Assembly: GCA_001797845.1 (NCBI GenBank)
Contig: MGQN01000044.1
Span: 19,279-29,967 of the forward strand
DNA: 10,689 bases
Origin: Deltaproteobacteria bacterium RBG_16_44_11
Lineage (GTDB): Bacteria > Desulfobacterota > Syntrophia > Syntrophales > Smithellaceae
Direction: 5' to 3'
Shown here in pieces: positions 5,380 through 10,689 of this stretch (its first letter is position 1; each line of letters starts with the position of its first letter). The notes beneath the pieces were generated by a model. That model did no database searches, was not told where the DNA came from, and saw nothing but the letters and a program-made list of their open reading frames with translations. The position numbers and the translations under genes are program-made.

Positions 5380-6632
5380 ATTTTCTTTAATTCCTCCCAA
5401 AACTCAGGGAATGATTTATCCACGCATTTTTTATCGCTGATTTCCGTGCCGGGAACAACCAGAGAGGCAATAGCAAAGCTCATGGCTATTCGGTGATCAT
5501 TGTATGTCTCAATTTTTGCCGGTCGGGGAAGGCCTCCTTTAATGATAATTCCGTCCGGAGTCTCACGCGCATCAATACCCATGCGGCTGAGTTCCGTAAC
5601 AAGTGCCGCCAGACGGTTGCTCTCCTTTATCCTTAAATGAGCCACATTTTTAATAGTTGTTCGGCCTTTGCGAAAAGCCGCAAGCACCGCCAGGGTAGGA
5701 ACCATGTCCGGTATATCGTTTAGGTCGAAAGTAAAATTGCCTTCCGCTAGATTATTTTCTTCGACCTCCACCCAGTCTTCCTGAGATTTAACCCTACAAC
5801 CCAGTTCCTCCAGAATATCCAGTAATCTTATATCCCCCTGTTTGCTATGCCGGTTAATTCCCATGACCCTTATAGGTTTTTTCAGAAGCGCCGCGGCCAG
5901 AAAAAAGTAGGAAGCGCTGGAAGCGTCACCTTCTACACGATATTTCCGGCCTTGATAAATTTTACCGGCATCAACAGTATATTCATATTTTCCTTTGTGC
6001 GTAATCTTAGCGCCGAAATCTTTCATCACGCAAATTGTTAAATCAATATATGGAGCGGAAGCAATATTACCTTTTAAAACTAAATTTATTCCTTTTTTAG
6101 TATATGGCGCGCAAAGAAGCAACGCGGAAACATATTGAGAACTTTCAATGTCATGAAGAACAATTTTTCCTCCGGAAAGGCCCTTCGCGTTTATTACCAC
6201 GGGTGGACAATTTTTGTGACAGGAAATATTGGCCCCCATTTTTTGTAAGGCGTCAACCAAAGTTCCGACCGGCCTTTCACAAAGACGTTTTTCACCGGTT
6301 AAAACATATTTACCTTTACCCAGACAAACCACCGCCGTAAGAAAACGCAGCGCGGTGCCGTTATTTCCCAAAAATATTTCTTTGCCGCTGTTTGCTATTT
6401 TACCCGCTATGCCGGTAACAAAAAGACCGCCGGAAACAGAAACGATTTGCGCTCCTAAAGCCCGCAATCCTTCCATTAAATGAAGCGTATCTTCCGCCAT
6501 CAAGGCGTTGCTGATAAAAGAATTATCTTGCGCCAGAGCGGCGGCGACCAGCGCGCGTTGCGTAAGGCTTTTCGAACCAGGAATGCTAATAATCACGGGG
6601 ACTTTTTTAGCATGCATTTGAGCATTATTCAA
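5376..6632 (-). CDS. aroA: EPSP synthase (3-phosphoshikimate 1-carboxyvinyltransferase)
   Basis: AroA joins phosphoenolpyruvate to shikimate-3-phosphate to form EPSP, and is the glyphosate target. The 418 residues carry all catalytic positions: PGSKS (18-22, Lys21), Arg26, GNNGTALRF (89-97), RPVGT (120-124), SSQ (164-166), Asp309 in NDIPD, KES-NR (336-340, Glu337 and Arg340), NDHR (378-381) and Lys406 in DKSFPE. Position 97 is Phe where E. coli has Pro101, so the PEP/glyphosate loop is not enterobacterial. The start is uncertain. A TTG at 6632 is preceded by GGAGAGG at 10-base spacing and overlaps the aroDE stop by 8 bases, while an in-frame ATG at 6617 would shorten the protein by five residues but has no Shine-Dalgarno. 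The TTG is chosen on that ground. The stop overlaps aroK by 4 bases. Confidence 0.95.
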   Translation of the reverse strand: MNNAQMHAKKVPVIISIPGSKSLTQRALVAAALAQDNSFISNALMAEDTLHLMEGLRALGAQIVSVSGGLFVTGIAGKIANSGKEIFLGNNGTALRFLTAVVCLGKGKYVLTGEKRLCERPVGTLVDALQKMGANISCHKNCPPVVINAKGLSGGKIVLHDIESSQYVSALLLCAPYTKKGINLVLKGNIASAPYIDLTICVMKDFGAKITHKGKYEYTVDAGKIYQGRKYRVEGDASSASYFFLAAALLKKPIRVMGINRHSKQGDIRLLDILEELGCRVKSQEDWVEVEENNLAEGNFTFDLNDIPDMVPTLAVLAAFRKGRTTIKNVAHLRIKESNRLAALVTELSRMGIDARETPDGIIIKGGLPRPAKIETYNDHRIAMSFAIASLVVPGTEISDKKCVDKSFPEFWEELKKI

Positions 6633-8181
6633 TATTAGTCAACCTCTCCAAAACAACTTTCTGCATCAGCTCGTAAGGAGGCTCTTTCCCTGTCCAGAGG
6701 AGAATTTGCTGCGCTCCCTGGTGAACAAACATATCCAAGCCCGAAATAATTTGACAGCCCTGTTCTTGGGCTTCCCTAAGAAGTTTTGTCTTGAGCGGAT
6801 TGTAGATAACATCCATAACATATTTATATCCTTTTAGTGCCGCAGTAGCTATGGGCGATTCATCTTTGTGAGGATACATGCCTACCGGCGTCGTGTTGAT
6901 TAAACCGTCGGCTTTTATCTTGCCGATTTCGGAGGGCGGATAAAAAGGGCACCCGAACCGGACGGAAAGAATTTTTCCTTTTTCGGCGGTTCGGTTGACG
7001 ATAATCGGGAATCCGCCTTCCTTGATTATTCCATAGACTGCCGCTTGCGCCGTTCCGCCCGCTCCGATAATTACAAAAGTTTTATCCCTGATCGTCAGCG
7101 CCTCTTTGATCGTATGTATCAGCCCCAGCCAATCGGTATTGTGACCGGTCAGCCGGCCGCTTTCGTTGACAATTGTATTTACCGCGCCTATCTTCAGTGC
7201 GTCGTTGTCAATATCATCAAGGTGCTCCATTACAGCAACTTTGAATGGTATGGTAACACTGGCGCCACGAATATTCATGCCCCTCATGCCCCGCACAGCG
7301 TCGCCTAAATTTTGAACGCAAAACGCGCTGTAGCTCTCTGCAATTCCCATTTCTTTGAGCGCAGCGTTGTGCATAAACGGGGAGAGGCTTTGCTTCACCG
7401 GATTACCCAACAGGATATAATTCTGCGGCGTATCCGTAGGGACAATATTTGTCGCCGGTGAAGTATTTACTTTTTTGAGCAATTTATCAATTAGTTTCAT
7501 TTCGCTTACGGTTAATTGTCCCGGCGCTGATTGGCCTTGCGGTTCCAGCGTCGCAAAACTCAAATAACTTCCCAGGCTCGGCGCGACGATCCGGCTTACA
7601 CGTCCTTCGTCTCCCATACACAAGGCGATGATTTTCTGAGAACGCTTACACGCGTAGGGAATCAAACTGAGCACTTTCAGGTTATCTTCGGCGCTCTGAG
7701 CGTAAGTAACTATTTTTACGATAGCCGGTTTTTCCCCCGCACATTGGTTAAATATTTCTTTTAGCTTTGTAAGCGTGGGGGTCTTCCCGACATCATGGTA
7801 AGAAATAATAATTTTAGTGTTCCCTCCATTTTTTTCGCAAAAAGATTTTAATTTGCTAATTTCCGCTCTTCCTACCGCGAGCTCAATATCTATAAAATCA
7901 GCGCCTAATTTGATTGCCTCCTTAAACAAGTCCATCTTTTTGGTTTTTGTATGTTTTATACGCGCTTTTCCTCCGTTAGAAGAAGCCTCTTCTTTTCTCC
8001 TGCAGGTAACAATAATTTTAATCGAACGGGAGATTTGACGAGCGGCAGAAATTAACTCTTCTAAATTTCCGTTGCCGATTAAATCTATTCTCAGCTCGAT
8101 AAAATCAGCAACAAGGCAGCTTCTCTCTATCGCGCGCAGAGCTTCTTTTTTTGTGGCGGATATGATGGGAATGCAAATCAT
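6625..8181 (-). CDS. aroDE: Bifunctional 3-dehydroquinate dehydratase / shikimate dehydrogenase (AroD-AroE fusion)
   Basis: One 518-residue chain performs two consecutive steps: 3-dehydroquinate to 3-dehydroshikimate, then NADPH reduction to shikimate. Residues 1 to about 235 are a type I (Schiff base) dehydratase: ELR (29-31), catalytic His129 in SYHD, Lys156 in VKIVT as the Schiff-base lysine, Arg197 in SRI and Gln222 in APGQ. Residues from about 253 are shikimate dehydrogenase: SLSP (265-268), Lys314 in TIPFK, Asn335, Asp350 in NTDW, the nucleotide loop GAGGTAQA (373-380), NRT (396-398, NADP type) and Gln491. The short linker (about 236-252) is Ser/Thr/Pro-rich. The domain order is the one known from plants and chlamydiae. 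There is no frameshift or internal start with a clear Shine-Dalgarno at the junction, so it is a true fusion. It overlaps pheA by ATGA, with GAAGAAGG six bases upstream of the ATG. Confidence 0.96.
   Translation of the reverse strand: MICIPIISATKKEALRAIERSCLVADFIELRIDLIGNGNLEELISAARQISRSIKIIVTCRRKEEASSNGGKARIKHTKTKKMDLFKEAIKLGADFIDIELAVGRAEISKLKSFCEKNGGNTKIIISYHDVGKTPTLTKLKEIFNQCAGEKPAIVKIVTYAQSAEDNLKVLSLIPYACKRSQKIIALCMGDEGRVSRIVAPSLGSYLSFATLEPQGQSAPGQLTVSEMKLIDKLLKKVNTSPATNIVPTDTPQNYILLGNPVKQSLSPFMHNAALKEMGIAESYSAFCVQNLGDAVRGMRGMNIRGASVTIPFKVAVMEHLDDIDNDALKIGAVNTIVNESGRLTGHNTDWLGLIHTIKEALTIRDKTFVIIGAGGTAQAAVYGIIKEGGFPIIVNRTAEKGKILSVRFGCPFYPPSEIGKIKADGLINTTPVGMYPHKDESPIATAALKGYKYVMDVIYNPLKTKLLREAQEQGCQIISGLDMFVHQGAQQILLWTGKEPPYELMQKVVLERLTNIE
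6643..6649 (-). promoter_or_regulatory. Ribosome binding site supporting the TTG start of aroA
   Basis: GGAGAGG on the minus strand inside the 3' end of aroDE. It lies 10 bases before the TTG at 6632 but 25 bases before the alternative ATG at 6617, so it favours the TTG start. Confidence 0.45.
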
Positions 8182-9260
8182 AATCTGCCTTCTTCTTTCG
8201 GATACGAGCCTAATATTTTCAGAAAAGTCGTTTTTTCTTTCAGCTCCCGTAAACAGCTCTTTACCTCTTTATCTTTTACATGTCCCATCATATCAACAAA
8301 AAAGATGTATTCCCATAATCGTTCTTTTACCGGATGCGATTCTATTTTTGTTAAATTAAGTTTGCGCCGGGCAAAGGAGGCAAGGGCGCGGTGCAGTGAA
8401 CCGGGCAAATCAGGTGTGGCAAAAATCAAAGAAGTTTTATCATTTCCGGTAGGGTCGCTTTCCCCTCTGCCGATGACAAGAAAGCGCGTCATATTGGACG
8501 AATTATCTTCAATTCCTTCTGCCAACGTATTCAAACCATAAATTTGGGCGGCAAGCAAACTGCCTATCGCCGCTTCATCTTTTTTTCCGCGTACCATCTG
8601 CGCCGCCGCGGCCGTGCTTTCCGCTTCGCCCAACGCGCAGTTGGGCAGATTGGTTTTGATCCATACCTGGCACTGGGCCAAGGCGTGCGGGTGAGAATAA
8701 ATTCTTTTAATATCTTTCATGTTTTTTGCCGAAGCGATAAGGCATTGGCTGATGCGCAGATACATTTCCGCACGGATTCTCAATATTGTTGTAATTAGCC
8801 GGTCAAGGGTGATATTTACCGAACCTTCCAGAGAATTTTCCACAGGGACGACACCCCAGTCTATAGCTCCTTTTTCCACTTCGTCAAAAACGCGGGCAAT
8901 CCCCGTCTGGGGAAAAAAGCGGCTGGATTCACCAAAATGAAGCCTTGCCGCCATATGGGAGAAAGAAGCTTCCGGTCCCAAAAAGGCAATGGTTGTCGGT
9001 TTTTGCAGACTGCGGGATGCGGAAATAACTTCCCGAAAAATTGCCGTTACCGCTTCTTGCGGCAGATGACCGGAATTAAGTTCCCGCAAATAGCCGTGAA
9101 CTTTTGCCTCCTGAGCGGGGTCATACACGTCAATTCCATCTTCGCCTTTAACCTTTCCTATCTGAACGGATATTTGCGCCCGTTCATTCAAAAGGCGGAT
9201 AATTTCTCTGTCTTTCTCTTTTATGTTATCTCTTAATTTATCCAATCGCCGCGGCTTCAT
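8178..9260 (-). CDS. pheA: Bifunctional chorismate mutase / prephenate dehydratase (P-protein)
   Basis: PheA rearranges chorismate to prephenate, then dehydrates and decarboxylates it to phenylpyruvate. It has three parts in 360 residues: an AroQ-type mutase (about 1-86), the dehydratase (about 90-265) and an ACT regulatory domain (about 276-355). Mutase residues include Arg10, Arg27, Lys38, Glu51, Ser82 and Gln86. The residue before Glu51 is Gln50 where most homologues have Arg. Dehydratase motifs are AFLGPEASFS (92-101), VVPVENSLEGSV (137-148), AAIGS (230-234) and NMTRF (256-260). In the ACT domain the Phe-binding motifs read PGSLH (286-290) and ESHP (307-310) instead of the common GALV and ESRP. 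It also supplies prephenate for TyrA. GAGGAG lies 8 bases before the ATG, within the end of aroB, and the genes overlap as ATGA. Confidence 0.95.
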   Translation of the reverse strand: MKPRRLDKLRDNIKEKDREIIRLLNERAQISVQIGKVKGEDGIDVYDPAQEAKVHGYLRELNSGHLPQEAVTAIFREVISASRSLQKPTTIAFLGPEASFSHMAARLHFGESSRFFPQTGIARVFDEVEKGAIDWGVVPVENSLEGSVNITLDRLITTILRIRAEMYLRISQCLIASAKNMKDIKRIYSHPHALAQCQVWIKTNLPNCALGEAESTAAAAQMVRGKKDEAAIGSLLAAQIYGLNTLAEGIEDNSSNMTRFLVIGRGESDPTGNDKTSLIFATPDLPGSLHRALASFARRKLNLTKIESHPVKERLWEYIFFVDMMGHVKDKEVKSCLRELKEKTTFLKILGSYPKEEGRL

Positions 9261-10351
9261 TTTTTTATCTCCTCAATTACTTCGCCAATCAGATCTGTCT
9301 CAATGCCCCCATTAACAAACGGCATTCCTATCTTTTTTAACAAAACAAAATGAACAATGTCACCCTTTTTTTTCTTATCCATACGCAGCTGAGAAATTAG
9401 GCTGTCGGTGGCAAAGGAATTCGATATCCTTACGGGCAAGCCTGCACCGCGGATAAGCGTTTCTATACGTTGAGTTTCACTTGGTTCAAGGTAGCTCATT
9501 TTCTCGGAAAGGCGCGCCGCCGCGATCATTCCCAGTGCCACGCCTTCGCCATGCGTTATTTTATATCTGGAAACGGCTTCCAGTGCGTGCCCGAGCGTGT
9601 GTCCGAAATTAAGTATGCGCCGCAAACCATGCTCCCTCTCGTCAATTTCGACAATCGATTTTTTGATGCGGCAGCAGTTTTCCACCAGTTTTAACATCAG
9701 CGCCGCATCTTTTTGTTTTACCGCCACCATATTGTCTTCGAGTGTTTGAAACATTTTTTCATCTTCGATAATGCCATATTTAATAATTTCTGCCAGCCCA
9801 TTGTTGAATTCTTTTTCCGGCAGTGTTTCCAAAAAACTCAAATCCGTAAACACCGCGGCGGGCTGGTAAAATGTCCCCAGCAGATTTTTTCCGGAGGGAA
9901 GGTCGATGGCTGTTTTTCCGCCGATACTGCTGTCTACCTGCGCGATCAGTGTTGTCGGAATCTGAAGATAAGGAATGGAACGCATAAAAACGGAGGCGAT
10001 AAAGCCGACCATGTCGCCCACAACTCCGCCGCCCAAAGCAATTAAGCAGGTTTCCCTATCAGCTCCTAATTTCAGCAATTTTCCCGCGATATCCAGCACC
10101 GTATCAATATTTTTGGAAGCTTCGCCCGCGGGAAAATCGAGGGCAGCCACATTTAATCCGGTATCTTTTAAACCGGCAAGAAATTTTTGCCCGTGCAGTT
10201 TGTTCACGCAATCGTCCGTTATTATTACATAGCGCCCAGCCTTGTGGTTTTTGGCAATCAACAGCGCCATCCGGTCCGTAATGCCGTTACCGATACGGAT
10301 TTCATAAGATGATAAATATTTCTTATCAAGATTGACTTTCATTGAACGCAT
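9257..10351 (-). CDS. aroB: 3-dehydroquinate synthase
   Basis: AroB cyclises DAHP to 3-dehydroquinate using zinc (or cobalt) and catalytic NAD+. The 364-residue protein is full length and conventional: the nucleotide-binding GGGVVGD (107-113), PTTLIAQVDSSIGGKTAID (132-150), KNLLGTFYQP (155-164), LAEIIKYG (186-193, zinc ligand Glu188), NFGHTLGHALE (248-258, zinc ligand His251 and catalytic His255), HGEG (267-270, zinc ligand His267) and a late DKKKKGD. The ATG at 10351 is chosen over Met4 because GAGGAG sits seven bases upstream of it. It begins 17 bases after the DAHP synthase stop and overlaps pheA by 4 bases, so it is the second gene visible in the operon. Confidence 0.97.
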   Translation of the reverse strand: MRSMKVNLDKKYLSSYEIRIGNGITDRMALLIAKNHKAGRYVIITDDCVNKLHGQKFLAGLKDTGLNVAALDFPAGEASKNIDTVLDIAGKLLKLGADRETCLIALGGGVVGDMVGFIASVFMRSIPYLQIPTTLIAQVDSSIGGKTAIDLPSGKNLLGTFYQPAAVFTDLSFLETLPEKEFNNGLAEIIKYGIIEDEKMFQTLEDNMVAVKQKDAALMLKLVENCCRIKKSIVEIDEREHGLRRILNFGHTLGHALEAVSRYKITHGEGVALGMIAAARLSEKMSYLEPSETQRIETLIRGAGLPVRISNSFATDSLISQLRMDKKKKGDIVHFVLLKKIGMPFVNGGIETDLIGEVIEEIKK

Positions 10352-10358
10352 ATATTTA

Positions 10359-10364
10359 CTCCTC
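10359..10364 (-). promoter_or_regulatory. Ribosome binding site of aroB
   Basis: GAGGAG on the minus strand, seven bases before the aroB ATG at 10351, in the 17-base gap after the DAHP synthase stop. It supports Met1 over the nearby in-frame Met4. Confidence 0.7.
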
Positions 10365-10368
10365 TATC

Positions 10369-10689
10369 TTAGTGTTTCATTGCCGTGGATAGAGCCCTTA
10401 ATTCGTCCATCAACTGGTAGAATTTTTCCGGCTTTAAAGACTGTGCTCCGTCGGAGACAGCCTTTTCCGGCTCCGGATGCATTTCCACCAAAAGACCATC
10501 GGCGCCAACCGCGATTGCGGCGCGGGAAAGGGGGATGACATACTTCCAGTGACCGGCGGCATGACTAGGATCAACAATAACCGGCAGATGCGTCAAACCT
10601 TTTAATACCGGAACAGCGCTTATATCCAGCGTGTTTCTTGTCGCTGTTTCAAACGTTCTGATGCCGCGTTCGCAAAGAATTACCTGTGA
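10369..10689 (-). CDS. 3-deoxy-7-phosphoheptulonate (DAHP) synthase, type I-beta, C-terminal part
   Basis: This is the last 106 codons of the enzyme that condenses erythrose-4-phosphate with phosphoenolpyruvate, the entry step of the pathway. The frame is open to the window's right edge, so the 5' end is missing only because of the cut. An internal ATG at 10596 is not the true start. Recognisable motifs are LCERGIRTFETATRNTLD, SAVPVLK, LPVIVDPSHAAG and GADGLLVEMHPEPEKAVSDGAQSL (given here by its ends: GADGL...AQSL). The CERGIRTFE and DPSHA motifs with zinc/metal-binding His and Glu (VEMHPEPE) mark the AroA-beta/KDO8P-synthase-like branch found in Bacillus and Thermotoga, rather than the E. 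coli AroFGH type. Whether an N-terminal ACT-like or chorismate mutase regulatory domain exists cannot be seen. It leads the visible operon, 17 bases before aroB. Confidence 0.93.
   Translation of the reverse strand, partial: SQVILCERGIRTFETATRNTLDISAVPVLKGLTHLPVIVDPSHAAGHWKYVIPLSRAAIAVGADGLLVEMHPEPEKAVSDGAQSLKPEKFYQLMDELRALSTAMKH

Noticed and set aside
5380..5400. An upstream TTG start for shikimate kinase
   Set aside because: It would add seven residues overlapping aroA. The ATG at 5379 matches the usual family start just before the P-loop and forms an ATGA overlap with aroA.
10369..10596. A stand-alone 75-residue protein at the right edge
   Set aside because: The frame continues upstream to the window edge with clear DAHP synthase sequence, so the internal Met is not a start.

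Overview
The window is a dense, bacterial, all minus-strand block, so transcription runs from the high coordinates to the low ones. No RNA gene, CRISPR array, insertion sequence or plus-strand gene could be supported. The right-hand 7.9 kb is an aromatic amino acid operon. The left-hand 2.7 kb holds four unrelated-looking small enzymes. An AroD-AroE fusion, a type I-beta DAHP synthase, a P-protein PheA with a separate short TyrA, and a histone-deacetylase-like protein of archaeal/deltaproteobacterial flavour suggest an anaerobic Desulfobacterota-like (deltaproteobacterial, perhaps Syntrophales) genome. That placement is inference from gene content and style and was not tested.

Aromatic operon, in transcription order: DAHP synthase (3' end only, cut by the window edge), aroB, pheA (chorismate mutase-prephenate dehydratase), a fused aroDE, aroA (EPSP synthase), aroK, aroC, tyrA. 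Together they carry erythrose-4-phosphate plus PEP through all seven shikimate steps to chorismate, then through prephenate to phenylpyruvate and 4-hydroxyphenylpyruvate. Only the final aminotransferase is absent. Adjacent genes mostly overlap by 4 to 8 bases (ATGA or ATGAATAA type), which implies translational coupling. The exceptions are a 17-base spacer before aroB and a 172-base spacer between aroK and aroC. The second spacer looks like inserted, purine-rich DNA of different composition.

Left part, in transcription order: a sirtuin (NAD-dependent protein deacylase), a spacer with a striking 70-base element that can fold into a perfectly contiguous cloverleaf on either strand, an NRDE/TANGO2-family protein, a Nudix hydrolase resembling ADP-ribose pyrophosphatases, and the first 167 codons of a zinc-dependent deacetylase of the HDAC/acetoin-utilization family. 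A sirtuin, a Nudix enzyme and an HDAC-like enzyme side by side could form a protein-acylation / O-acetyl-ADP-ribose module. That is a hypothesis from context.

The most checkable oddities are the cloverleaf repeat, the insert that interrupts the operon, a His-to-Gln change at a normally invariant active-site position of chorismate synthase, and substitutions in the Phe-binding and chorismate mutase sites of PheA. I do not see a clearly new multi-gene system here.
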